In this document: piece after piece, positions 28,358-37,552 of the stretch
How the letters are laid out: each line of letters starts with the position of its first letter
How positions within the stretch are numbered: position 1 is the stretch's first letter
NCBI GenBank assembly: GCA_030550025.1
Contig: JAUQQC010000001.1
Span: 414,351-478,350 of the forward strand
DNA from: Acidobacteriota bacterium
Lineage (GTDB): Bacteria; Acidobacteriota; Blastocatellia; HR10
Direction: 5' to 3'
DNA: 64,000 nt
The notes under the pieces: generated by a model
Databases searched by the model: none
Seen by the model: the letters and a program-made list of their open reading frames with translations, nothing else
What the model was told of the DNA's origin: nothing
Made by a program: the position numbers and the translations under genes

Positions 28358-29290
28358 CTACCTGCGTCCCGAAAGATACTGATATGCTTCAATGAACAAT
28401 GGCTTCAATTCCGAAATATCGGGCGAATCCGGCTTGAGAGGCCGGAATACGGCCTCGTGAAAGCTGCTGTCGTACCTTTGAAGCTCCCACAGTTGGCCTC
28501 TAAAACTCCTAGCTATGTCTTCAGGCAGTTTGATCTTCAAGTTCCATGCATATGTTCCCCCCCAGGCCACACTGAATACCACCCTGTTCCCAAGCTTGAA
28601 GCCGACATAGTACTTGTTCAGATTGTACGGTAACTCCCACCCTTGCCCAGCTACCAGCCTAGCCACTGCTTCCACCGCATTACGAAACTGTGCTGTTGCT
28701 TCCTTTCCGTGCTCAGACTCATAAAAGTCCCAATCCCACTCTGCCATTACCTTGGTCACACCAACCTTGCGTGGGGGCTTGGACTCCAGGACCTCAACAA
28801 CAAGGAACTCTTCATCCTCAAAACAGTAACGCCTTACCTGCACTAAATCAACGGGATAGCCTATCTTACCCGCCATACGAGGTACAGCACTCTTGAACGA
28901 AGGGGCGATCAAGATGATGCGAATGTCCAGATTCTCCCAATCAAGCTCAATGCCCTCAGGCTTTTTCTTGCTCTCCAGCCAAATCGCCTTTATGGAGTCT
29001 GGGTTCGTTTCGGCCCAAATCGCATATCCGAGCGCTTGCGGTAGAATATCTTCACCGGCTTCCTCATTCTTGATTTCTATGATGCATACACGCGAATCTT
29101 GATCGACCCCCAACATATCAGGAATTCCCTGTTTAGCACCGGTACGAATCTGGCGATGGATGATATAGACATCGCCTCCAAGGACTTCCTGATTGTCCAG
29201 TATGTACCCCTCCAATTCTGACTCAGACGCAAACGGCTTCTCGATCAAACTGCGTGTCTGATCCCGTGACTTCCAATACAAATTTAGCAT
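28358..29290 (-). CDS. Predicted nuclease-like protein (NucS/DUF91-like PD-(D/E)XK N-terminus)
   Basis: IIHRQIRTGAKQGIPDMLGVDQDSRVCIIEIKNEEAGEDILPQALGYAIWA: PD...EIK core. Confidence 0.65.
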   Translation of the reverse strand: MLNLYWKSRDQTRSLIEKPFASESELEGYILDNQEVLGGDVYIIHRQIRTGAKQGIPDMLGVDQDSRVCIIEIKNEEAGEDILPQALGYAIWAETNPDSIKAIWLESKKKPEGIELDWENLDIRIILIAPSFKSAVPRMAGKIGYPVDLVQVRRYCFEDEEFLVVEVLESKPPRKVGVTKVMAEWDWDFYESEHGKEATAQFRNAVEAVARLVAGQGWELPYNLNKYYVGFKLGNRVVFSVAWGGTYAWNLKIKLPEDIARSFRGQLWELQRYDSSFHEAVFRPLKPDSPDISELKPLFIEAYQYLSGRR

Positions 29291-29345
29291 CTCATCACCC
29301 CAAAATTTCGAACATTGTGGTCACAAATGATGCTCAAGGACTGCC

Positions 29346-29368
29346 GCCTAACGACCAAGCTCACCTAC
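29346..29368 (-). other. attC/attI-like half site (L'-R' side)
   Basis: Minus strand GTAGGTGAGCTTGGTC-GTTAGGC, 55 bp upstream of the 28358-29290 gene; no paired R'' found. Confidence 0.55.
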
Positions 29369-29380
29369 CGCTATGGAGCG

Positions 29381-29555
29381 CTAGGCCTCTTCGGTTCCTA
29401 TAATGCCGCACCCGGATCGCCTGACGCACCTGATCCAGGAGCTTGGGCTTCGGCGGAGTCGTGGAGGGAGCCGGACTTTTCACGGGCCGTGACAAACGCC
29501 TCGGGAGCTCCGCTTGTCCCTGTGAGACCGACCGTTTGACCGTCAGATTCTCCAT
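29381..29555 (-). pseudogene. Integron integrase (IntI) N-terminal remnant, frameshifted and truncated
   Basis: PKLLDQVRQAIRVRHY (29400-29447), then +1 frame GTEEA*; matches the LLDQVRxxIRxxHYSxRTExAYxxW N-terminus typical of integron-type tyrosine recombinases. Confidence 0.62.
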
Positions 29556-29849
29556 GCGAAGCGCTCCCTCACCACAGCTACCGCGGTGAATGTCTGGTTT
29601 CTTCAACCCAAAACTCAACGGCATTCTATTGAGCACGCCCCAAAAAGTCAAGCAGGAATTTCTCCTCCTCGACAAGCCGACGCTCCGGCAGGGCAGGTGC
29701 TGAGGGCGAACCCTGCCGACATCGGGAGAGCACGATGAGTGATTCCACCGTGGGAGTTCGCCCCGCATGCCTTTGGGCTCAAGAGGGGGAATTTCTCGAC
29801 GTCGAGCGGACAATAGGGAATCCCCAGCTTAGGGTTGGATGAACGGCAG

Positions 29850-30115
29850 CGAGCGTGCACCCGTAAAAAAGCTCCGCGATGGCCATTTGCCTCGAAAGCC
29901 CGCCCTCGCCTACCTTCAATGAGACGCCGGGTTTCCTCCACCAGCTCTGGTGGCCAGAAGGGCTTGTGTACCCTTTTGGGTCGGCAGGATAAGGGCGCCA
30001 GAGCCTCCACTCTGCCCCGGCCGTCGCCGCCAGTAGTAGAGCGACCCGCCAAAGGCATCCCCGGTAGCCGCAAGTCCGTGCTTCTGCCAAAACGTCAAGA
30101 GCAACCTCTTCCGCA
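29850..30115 (-). pseudogene. Decayed transposase remnant (IS481-like helix-turn-helix region)
   Basis: LTFWQKHGLAATGDAFGGSLYYWRRR in one frame, VEALAPLSCRPKRVHKPFWPPELVEETRRL in another; intervening frameshifts. Confidence 0.5.
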
Positions 30116-30456
30116 GTCTTCCCCTTCATGCCTCATCCGCAGCCGCCGCGCAAAACTTCCAATCCCCCAAACCGCTTCGCCCGCAGACCCGCCTCCTGAA
30201 AAGGGGAACGTCCTAAGGCAGCTGCCGCACTGCGGAGAGCCCAAGCCACACCGCGTGGAAAACCGCTCCCGCAGGTCTCCCGCAGAGGCCCCCAGAACCG
30301 ACAACGAACCCACCCCCTCACTCTCCTACCACCTGCCCTCTGCCAGAACTCCAGGAGCCTATGCACTTTTTATCGCACGCCGAGCCGGATTGGCCGATAA
30401 GAGAGTCAGAGGGGAGAGGATGAGAGACTTTGCGGAGCGTCTCGTCTCTGCTGTTA

Positions 30457-31713
30457 TTAGCGCTTCGGTCCTTTCAGGCCGTGAAGGATCAGGTCAATGG
30501 CTTGATCGAAGACGTGCTTGGGCATCGCTGCTTGTTTAGACCAGGCCACCCAACGCAACCCTAGGAAGTGACCAATTCCCATGAGGCTATAGGCCAGGGT
30601 CTCGGCGTCGAGCGGGCGAATCTCACCACGGCGCATCCCTTCCCGAAGTCCACGAATGTATCCTTGGGCCAGGCGCTCGAAGTACCAGCGAGCGACGGAC
30701 GGGGAGACAAATTCGGCTTCCCGAACGATGCGATAGGCCTCGCGGTTCTGGCGAATGAAGTCGAAGAAGGCGCGAAACCCCTCGCGCTCGATCTCGCGGC
30801 GATCGGTGAGGCCAGCAATCGCTGCGCGGGCATTCCGGCGCAATTGCGTATTGAGGTCGCGAACGAGCTCATCGAGGATCTCCGTCTTGCTGGAGAAGTA
30901 AAGGTAGAAGGCTCCGAGGGAGACGCCAGCACGCCGCGTGATCTCGGCAATGGACGTAGCGTAAAAACCTTTGCGGCTGAAGCAAGTTTTCGCAGCCTGC
31001 AAGAGCTTTCGACGGGACAACTCGCCGCGAGTCGGGGCTTGCATCGTGGCGACTTCCCCAGTGGGAACGGCTACAGAGCGTTGAGGGGGGGACAAGGGGC
31101 GTCCACTGTCTATGCCGTACATGAGGAACTCGATGGCCGTATGGCGAACAGAGTCGGGGACGTCACCCGGGACGAGGATGAGCCACCGAAGGGTCAGGAA
31201 GTACGCCACGCCGATCAAGGCGACGGCTGCGACCTCGGGATCGAGCGCACGGACCTGTCCTCGGCGACGTTGCTCGATCAAGAATTCCCGCAAGAGCGCG
31301 ATGAGTCCGTCATAGAATCGGTGGTGCATGCGCTTGTTGACGAACTCCACCTCTCGAAAGATCCGATAAGAAGCCCGATTGTGGCGAATAAATGTGAAGA
31401 ACGTCGTTAGGATGCGATCCAGATGCGTATGAAGATCGCCCTCGGAGCGCAAGGTGGAAGTGAGCTCCATTTGCAGGATCATGCTGGCGCGCGCGACGAG
31501 TTCCGAGAAGATCGCCTCCTTATCGGTGAAGTACTGGTAGAATGTCCCCAACGCCACGCCCGCGCGGCGACAGATGGCTGAGACAGAGGCATCATGGTAG
31601 CTCCCTTCAGCGAAGACCTCTTGAGCAGCGGCCAGAAGGCGTTCTCTCGTTGCCAAACCCCGCGCAGTTGAAGGAGCTCGCGTTTTTTTCGCCACGCGCG
31701 TCGTCATCTCCAC
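30457..31713 (-). CDS. Tandem (double) TetR/AcrR family transcriptional regulator
   Basis: Two HTH domains in one ORF: TRERLLAAAQEVFAEGSYHDASVSAICRRAGVALGTFYQYFTDKEAIF and SRRKLLQAAKTCFSRKGFYATSIAEITRRAGVSLGAFYLYFSSKTEIL, each followed by a similar ligand-domain segment. Confidence 0.9.
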   Translation of the reverse strand: MEMTTRVAKKTRAPSTARGLATRERLLAAAQEVFAEGSYHDASVSAICRRAGVALGTFYQYFTDKEAIFSELVARASMILQMELTSTLRSEGDLHTHLDRILTTFFTFIRHNRASYRIFREVEFVNKRMHHRFYDGLIALLREFLIEQRRRGQVRALDPEVAAVALIGVAYFLTLRWLILVPGDVPDSVRHTAIEFLMYGIDSGRPLSPPQRSVAVPTGEVATMQAPTRGELSRRKLLQAAKTCFSRKGFYATSIAEITRRAGVSLGAFYLYFSSKTEILDELVRDLNTQLRRNARAAIAGLTDRREIEREGFRAFFDFIRQNREAYRIVREAEFVSPSVARWYFERLAQGYIRGLREGMRRGEIRPLDAETLAYSLMGIGHFLGLRWVAWSKQAAMPKHVFDQAIDLILHGLKGPKR

Positions 31714-31722
31714 CGAGGAGAA

Positions 31723-31750
31723 AGCGTAACAGAGGTCGAGGAGATGTCAA
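31723..31750 (-). promoter_or_regulatory. Candidate sigma70-like promoter of the double-TetR gene
   Basis: Minus strand TTGACA-N16-TACGCT just upstream of the TetR start (31713). Confidence 0.35.
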
Positions 31751-31774
31751 GATGGGTGAAGCGAAGGGCCATCG

Positions 31775-32206
31775 CTATCGCCCTATCCCCTCTTGGGTGC
31801 GTCGAGTCCTCGGGGCGAGGACGACAGCTTCGCCGCGCACGACCTCTTCCCCGTTTTGATTCGTGCACCGCGCGGTCAAGGTCACCACGGGTTTATCTTC
31901 ACGAATGCGAATCACCTCCACAGTCGCGGTGATCGTATCGCCCGGATAAACCGGTCGAAGGAATTCAAGACTCTGGCTGAGGTAGATCGTTCCTGGTCCG
32001 GGAAGCTGCCGACCTAAGACCGCTGAGATCAAACTGGCCACCAGCATTCCGTGAACGATGGGCCGTCCAAAGCGCGTGGTTCGAGCGAAGGCCTCGTCCA
32101 GGTGCAGAGGGTTATCATCCCCACTCAGTGCGGCGAAGGCTTGAACATCCGCGCTCGTGATCGTCTTCGACCACGAAGCGGTTGCACCAACGTGCAGGTC
32201 ATTCAT
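31775..32206 (-). CDS. MaoC family (R)-specific enoyl-CoA hydratase/dehydratase
   Basis: ITSADVQAFAALSGDDNPLHLDEAFARTTRFGRPIVHGMLVASLISAVLG. Confidence 0.9.
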   Translation of the reverse strand: MNDLHVGATASWSKTITSADVQAFAALSGDDNPLHLDEAFARTTRFGRPIVHGMLVASLISAVLGRQLPGPGTIYLSQSLEFLRPVYPGDTITATVEVIRIREDKPVVTLTARCTNQNGEEVVRGEAVVLAPRTRRTQEGIGR

Positions 32207-33269
32207 GTGGCCCTCCCCATCGGATCACTGTAGCTCCCCATGAATATCCGGTCCCGGCGCTCACCAGGACCACGATGTCGCCATCTCGCAATCGTTCTTC
32301 TCGTCGGGCGAGATAAAGCCCCAGCAGGGGATCAACGGCTGAGAGATGGCCATAGTCCGAAAGGTAGATCGCTTGGGAATCCGTCAGTCCGAGAGCTGAC
32401 AGCAGCGCCTCGAAGAGCGACCGTTTCGTGTGCAATGGGATGAGGAAGTCGAGGTGATGGCACCCGCTGCGAGCCATGGCCTCGCGGATCACCTGCACGA
32501 AATGGTCCAGAGTGATGGGATCGAGCATCTCTTTCATCCGGATCGGATCGGTGACGTCCAAGAAGTGCCATCGGCGCTTGAGGGTTTCAGAGCTTGGGGG
32601 AAGCAGAGAGCCTCCGGCTGGGACGCGAACGAAGTCGGCGAAACGACCGTCCGTGAGGAACGCGGATTCCAAGACGATATTGCGCCGATACCCGCGCCGA
32701 AGCACGCATGCCGCCGCTCCATCGCCGAAGGTGAACATAAAACGCGAGCGGGGATTGGTATAGTCCAAAAGCATGGACTCGGTGGAAGCCGCCACCAGCA
32801 GCATGTGGTGCAGGGAAGAGTCCGCGAACATCAAGCTACGGGCTACCTTCAAGGCGAAGGGAAGCCCGGCCGAGGCACCGCTGAGTTCAAAAGCGTAAGC
32901 CCGTCGAGCCCCTAAGAGTTCTTGGATCCGCGGCGCAGCCAGCCAGACGTAGTAATCCTTGTGCATGCTTCCGAAATAAATGAGCGCGTCTACGTCTTCC
33001 GGTAGCACTCCGGAATCTTGCAAAGCTCGTCGTCCCGCTTCAGCGGCCATCATAGAGACTGTCTCTCCCTTCCCGGCTACGTCAGCAATACGCTTTTGAT
33101 TCAATCCGAATTTGGTTCGGATCACCTCGGCTGGGATGCCGGAAGCCGCAGCCACCTCTTCAGCCGTCATCACCTGCTCTGGTAGGTAAATGCCCAGGCC
33201 GGCGATACCGACGACGGTCATCTGAGGCTCTCTCACGCGAGAGCTTCTCTCATTCGCGTTGGGTTCCAT
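32199..33269 (-). CDS. 3-oxoacyl-ACP synthase III (FabH/KAS III)-like protein with Ser in place of nucleophilic Cys
   Basis: YAFELSGASAGLPFAL (C->S), LIPLHTKRSLFEALLSALGL (His), YGHLSAVDPLLGL (N->H), VVLVSAGTGYSWGATVIRW. Confidence 0.87.
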   Translation of the reverse strand: MEPNANERSSRVREPQMTVVGIAGLGIYLPEQVMTAEEVAAASGIPAEVIRTKFGLNQKRIADVAGKGETVSMMAAEAGRRALQDSGVLPEDVDALIYFGSMHKDYYVWLAAPRIQELLGARRAYAFELSGASAGLPFALKVARSLMFADSSLHHMLLVAASTESMLLDYTNPRSRFMFTFGDGAAACVLRRGYRRNIVLESAFLTDGRFADFVRVPAGGSLLPPSSETLKRRWHFLDVTDPIRMKEMLDPITLDHFVQVIREAMARSGCHHLDFLIPLHTKRSLFEALLSALGLTDSQAIYLSDYGHLSAVDPLLGLYLARREERLRDGDIVVLVSAGTGYSWGATVIRWGGPHE

Positions 33270-34773
33270 ATTGGCCTCTCAGCGCTATTCGATCGATCTT
33301 TCCTGCGCCGGTTTTGGGCAACTCTTCCACGAAAACCACTGACTTCGGCACTTTATAACTGGCCAGCCGGGAGCGAAGATAAGCCAGCAACTCCGCTTCC
33401 GTCAACGCGCTCCCCGGACGACGCACCACGATCGCTCGCCCGACTTCCCCCCATTCGGGATCCGGCACTCCGATGAGCGCCGCCTCCGCCACATCCGGAT
33501 GCCCCAGCATTACGCTTTCGACCTCCGCCGGGTAGATGTTCTCCCCGCCCGAGATGATCACATCTTTGATGCGACCGACAATGTAGAAATCCCCTTCCTC
33601 GTCGAACAGAGCGAGATCCCCTGTCCGTAGCCAGCCCTCTACAATCGTGCGCGCCGTCTCCTCCGGGCGGTTCCAGTAGCCGGGGATCACATGGGGGCCG
33701 CGGATCCACAGTTCTCCCACCTCGCCAGGCGCGACATCGCGACCATCGTGGACCACGCGGACTTCCACATGGAAGAGCGGGCTTCCCACCGAGCCCGGCT
33801 TGCGGCGGGTTTTTTCATCCGGTAGCCAGAAGTTGTTGGGCCCGGCCTCGGTTAATCCGTAGCCGGTCTTGAAGGGCACACCCTTCTCAAAGAAGCGCTC
33901 GAAAACCGGCATGGGACATGGGGCACCGCCGCTGATCACAATGCGGCAACGGGAGAAATCCGCTTGCCCCCATCGGGAGTGTTGTTGAAGGCGGATGAAC
34001 ATCGTCGGCACCCCGAAGAAGAGCGTGACCTGCTCCCGCTCCAGCAGGTCGAAAACCTGATCGGGATCGAAGGCCGAGCAGAGGATGGAGGCGCCGCCGA
34101 TGTAGACCAGGGGGGTGGTGAAGACATTGAGGCCGCCGGTGTGGAAGAGAGGGGCGTTCAGGATCGCCACATCGTCCGGTCGCAGCCCCCAGCTCGTCAC
34201 GGTGTTGACCGCGTTCCAGGTGATGGTGCCATGGGTGAGGATCGCCGCCTTCGGCAAGCCGGTAGTTCCCCCGGTGTAACACAGCACCCATGGATCGTCC
34301 AGGGCGAGTGGGGCCGGATCCACCGGCCGATCGGAGGCCCGATCCTGCAGATCCCGCCATCGATGGTGGGCGCCCCGGACGGGCTCGTCGAGGGCGATTA
34401 TCGCCGGGGCGGCCTCCTCTAATGCAGCGGCCTTCTCCATCAGATCCCCGCTGTAAATCAAGGCGCGGGGTGGGATGTCCTGCAGCAGGGCCTGAAGCTC
34501 GGGAACCGCCAGTCGGAAGTTCAGGGCCTGCAGGATCACGCCGACCTTCTGGCAGGCAAAGAGCAGATCCAGATATTCCAGCCGGTTGGTGGAAAGGATG
34601 GCCAGGAGATCCCCTTTACGCAGCCCCAGGGCCTGCAACGCATGGGCCGCGCGGTTGGCCCGTGCGTTCCATTCCGCATAAGAGATCCGTCGCCCAGTGG
34701 CTGCATCGATCAGAGCGACACGGTTCGGAGAGAGCCGAGCCCGCTTCGCCAGCCAGTCGGCAGCTGGCATCAT
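33250..34773 (-). CDS. AMP-forming acyl-CoA synthetase
   Basis: CYTGGTTGLPKAAILTH, GYGLTEAGPNN, GWLRTGDLALFDEEGDFYIVGRIKDVIISGGENIYPAEVE, PKTGAGKIDR. Confidence 0.93.
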   Translation of the reverse strand: MMPAADWLAKRARLSPNRVALIDAATGRRISYAEWNARANRAAHALQALGLRKGDLLAILSTNRLEYLDLLFACQKVGVILQALNFRLAVPELQALLQDIPPRALIYSGDLMEKAAALEEAAPAIIALDEPVRGAHHRWRDLQDRASDRPVDPAPLALDDPWVLCYTGGTTGLPKAAILTHGTITWNAVNTVTSWGLRPDDVAILNAPLFHTGGLNVFTTPLVYIGGASILCSAFDPDQVFDLLEREQVTLFFGVPTMFIRLQQHSRWGQADFSRCRIVISGGAPCPMPVFERFFEKGVPFKTGYGLTEAGPNNFWLPDEKTRRKPGSVGSPLFHVEVRVVHDGRDVAPGEVGELWIRGPHVIPGYWNRPEETARTIVEGWLRTGDLALFDEEGDFYIVGRIKDVIISGGENIYPAEVESVMLGHPDVAEAALIGVPDPEWGEVGRAIVVRRPGSALTEAELLAYLRSRLASYKVPKSVVFVEELPKTGAGKIDRIALRGQYGTQRE

Positions 34774-35576
34774 AGGGAAACCTCCTCACCTTTCAGGAAC
34801 GCGATCGCGACCCGGTTGAATGCTTCGGCCTGCTCGATGAAGAAAAGGTGGCCCGCCTCCGGGAAGATCACTAGACGGCTATGGGGGATGCGGGCATGGA
34901 GGCGCCGGGCGTTCTCCACCGGGACCACCCGGTCCTCCGCTCCATGGGCAATCAGGGTGGGCGCGCGGATCTCGTGGACCCGCGCCTCCAGATCGAAGGC
35001 CATGGCAGCTGCCAGCTGGCGCTGATAAGCGTGAAGCGGCTGCGGATGGGCCACTCGCCAGGCCACATATTCCTCCAGCGCCTCGGGGTGCTCACGGAGG
35101 AACCGTTCTGTCACCGAGATCGCCCATACCCGCCGCAGATCCGTCTCCGGATCACCGGTCCGATGGGTAAAGACCGCCAGGCTTTCAGGAGGCATGGGAA
35201 CCACGTTCGGCCCCCCGAAGGAGGTGCAGCAGAGGATCAAGCGGTTGAGCCGATGGGGATGGCGCAGGGCGAACATCTGAGCAATGAAGCCGCCCATGGA
35301 AGCTCCTATGATATGAGCCCGATCGATCCCCAGGGCGTCCAACAACCCGGCCACATCGTCGGCCATTTGCTCGATGGAGTAGGGGATGTCCGGATGATCC
35401 GACTGGCCCGCGCCGCGATTGTCGATGGCGATAGCTCGGAAGTGCGAAGCGAAGGTCGATATCTGGCGACGCCAGAGGAGGTGATCGCCTCCCAGGCCAG
35501 GGATGAAAACGACCGCTTCTCCATGTCCCTGCTCGACGTAGAAGATGTTCAGGTCGTTCGCCGTGAACGTAGGCAT
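34770..35576 (-). CDS. Alpha/beta hydrolase (paralogue of the 16396-17202 product)
   Basis: IDNRGAGQSDHPDIPYSIEQMADDVAGLLDALGIDRAHIIGASMGGFIAQ...HGAEDRVVPVENARRL...FFIEQAEAFNRVAIAFLK. Confidence 0.88.
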   Translation of the reverse strand: MPTFTANDLNIFYVEQGHGEAVVFIPGLGGDHLLWRRQISTFASHFRAIAIDNRGAGQSDHPDIPYSIEQMADDVAGLLDALGIDRAHIIGASMGGFIAQMFALRHPHRLNRLILCCTSFGGPNVVPMPPESLAVFTHRTGDPETDLRRVWAISVTERFLREHPEALEEYVAWRVAHPQPLHAYQRQLAAAMAFDLEARVHEIRAPTLIAHGAEDRVVPVENARRLHARIPHSRLVIFPEAGHLFFIEQAEAFNRVAIAFLKGEEVSL

Positions 35577-35581
35577 CGCTT

Positions 35582-35614
35582 CGATTCATCGTTCATTGCG
35601 TGATACATGAATCG
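35582..35614. promoter_or_regulatory. Palindromic candidate operator CGATTCAT-N17-ATGAATCG
   Basis: Perfect 8-bp arms, between the candidate promoter (35621-35649) and the start of the hydrolase/KAS III operon (35576). Confidence 0.45.
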
Positions 35615-35620
35615 CCTTTC

Positions 35621-35649
35621 ATACTAGAAGTCGAATCACAGTTTGTCAA
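35621..35649 (-). promoter_or_regulatory. Sigma70-like promoter TTGACA-N17-TAGTAT
   Basis: Minus strand TTGACA AACTGTGATTCGACTTC TAGTAT upstream of the 35576 start codon. Confidence 0.6.
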
Positions 35650-35761
35650 GCGGCACGGCTTTCGTGCGGGACGATGATTCGGATGCCTCCCATTGACCGA
35701 TGGGGACGTTCACGGTCAAAATGACCTCGTTTGAGGAGCTTCCCTGTGAGGAGGGCACGGG

Positions 35762-37516
35762 ATGCGAACGTTGGATGAGCTTCGGCGCTTGCTCAGCAGA
35801 TTGGATGGACGCGGATACAAGGCGTATGAGGAGATCGAAGGGGCCTACGAGGGACCCGGTTGGGTGCTCTACGTGGATCACGTGCAGGGCGATCCGTTCG
35901 CTCCCCCTTCGAAGATGCGAGTGCGTGTGGACGGGCGCCGAGCGGGTTTCCCGGCGGATCTCTACAGCACGGCGGTTCGGCGTCTGGCGCTCGAGGATTT
36001 CCTGGCGCGGCGGGTGCGCCAGAGCATCGAAGCTGTGAGTCGCGGGCATCGGGGGTCGGGCAAGAGCGGACTGATTTGGGTGGATGCGGGAGGACAAGAG
36101 GTGTTAGAGCGAACAGCTGTCCGCGTGCGACCCGAATGGATCGAATGTCGGTTCCAATTGGGACTGCCGGCAGCCGGGCGCACGGTGCTTGGGCGGCAGG
36201 CTGAGGAGATGCTCTGTCGTGAAGTCCCGGAGATCATGCGCCGGAGCTTGTTTTGGTCGGAGATCCCGCAGTCGGAGTGTCGGCGTTTCGTCGAATGCGT
36301 GGAGAATCAGGAAGCCATTCGCGCGCAGCTTCGTGAGCGGCGACTCGTGGCCTTCGTGGCCGATGGGGCCATCCTGCCGCGTCGCAGTGGGGTGAGCGAG
36401 TTGCCGCTCGAACGCGCGATCCCCTTCCGTTCGCCCGAGTCTTTGCGCGTGACGTTCGCCGTGCCGAATCCCGTCTCTCAGGGCGGGCGCGTGCACGATA
36501 CGCTCACGGGGATGGGGATTCCCGAAGGTGTGACGTTGATCGTCGGGGGGGGCTATCATGGAAAGTCCACGCTACTGCGCGCGCTGGAGCGATGTGTCTA
36601 TCCGCATGTTCCTGGAGATGGGCGCGAATACGTCATCACGCGCGCAGATGCCGTCACAATTCGCGCCGAAGATGGACGGCGCATCGAACGCGTGGACCTA
36701 ACACCCTTCATCGGTGAGCTGCCCTACGGGCAACGGACGGATGACTTCTCGACGGAGAACGCGAGCGGGAGCACGAGTCAAGCAGCTAACATCTTGGAAG
36801 CGCTGGAGGCCGGATCGCGCTTGCTCCTCATCGATGAGGATACGTCGGCGACGAATTTTATGGTGCGAGATGCTCGAATGCAGGCGCTTGTCGCGAAGGC
36901 GCTGGAGCCGATCACGCCGTTTGTGGATCGCGTGCGCGAGTTGTACGAACAGTTCGGCGTCTCGACGATCCTCGTCATGGGAGGATCGGGAGATTATCTG
37001 GATGTCGCGGATACGGTCATCTTGATGCGGGGATATGTGCCGGAGGACGTGACGGAACAGGCGCGGCGCGTCGCTCGCGCGTTTCCCACGGAGCGACGTC
37101 GCGAAGTCGCGCGGCCTATTGAGCGAATCATCGAGCGCATCCCATTGGCCGAGAGCCTTGATCCATCGCGGGGGCGTCGTGAGGTGAAGATCGAGGCGAA
37201 GGCTATGGACCTCCTGCTCTTCGGCGAGACGGCCATTGACCTTCGCGCGGTGGAGCAGATTGTAGACATCAGTCAGACGCGCGCCATTGGCTATGCGCTC
37301 TATTGTGCGGCAGAGCGATTCATGGATGGGCGCCGCACGGTGCGCGAGATCCTGGATGAGCTGGAGCAACTCTTCGAGCGCGAGAGATTGGAAGTGCTTG
37401 ATCCCTTTCGGCGGGGCGAATCCCACCCCGGAAATTTCGCTCGCCCGCGCCGCTACGAGATCGCTGCCGCGCTCAATCGCCTTCGGACCGTCCGCATGCG
37501 ACAGCGACGCGAATGA
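35762..37516 (+). CDS. Predicted ABC-class ATPase (ABC-ATPase domain family)
   Basis: GGGYHGKSTLLRALERCVYPHVPGDGREYVIT, TENASGSTSQAANILEALEAGSRLLLIDEDTSATNFMVRD. Confidence 0.88.
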   Translation: MRTLDELRRLLSRLDGRGYKAYEEIEGAYEGPGWVLYVDHVQGDPFAPPSKMRVRVDGRRAGFPADLYSTAVRRLALEDFLARRVRQSIEAVSRGHRGSGKSGLIWVDAGGQEVLERTAVRVRPEWIECRFQLGLPAAGRTVLGRQAEEMLCREVPEIMRRSLFWSEIPQSECRRFVECVENQEAIRAQLRERRLVAFVADGAILPRRSGVSELPLERAIPFRSPESLRVTFAVPNPVSQGGRVHDTLTGMGIPEGVTLIVGGGYHGKSTLLRALERCVYPHVPGDGREYVITRADAVTIRAEDGRRIERVDLTPFIGELPYGQRTDDFSTENASGSTSQAANILEALEAGSRLLLIDEDTSATNFMVRDARMQALVAKALEPITPFVDRVRELYEQFGVSTILVMGGSGDYLDVADTVILMRGYVPEDVTEQARRVARAFPTERRREVARPIERIIERIPLAESLDPSRGRREVKIEAKAMDLLLFGETAIDLRAVEQIVDISQTRAIGYALYCAAERFMDGRRTVREILDELEQLFERERLEVLDPFRRGESHPGNFARPRRYEIAAALNRLRTVRMRQRRE

Positions 37517-37552
37517 GGCGCACGAGAGGCTCCCGTTTCTCCCAATAGGCGG

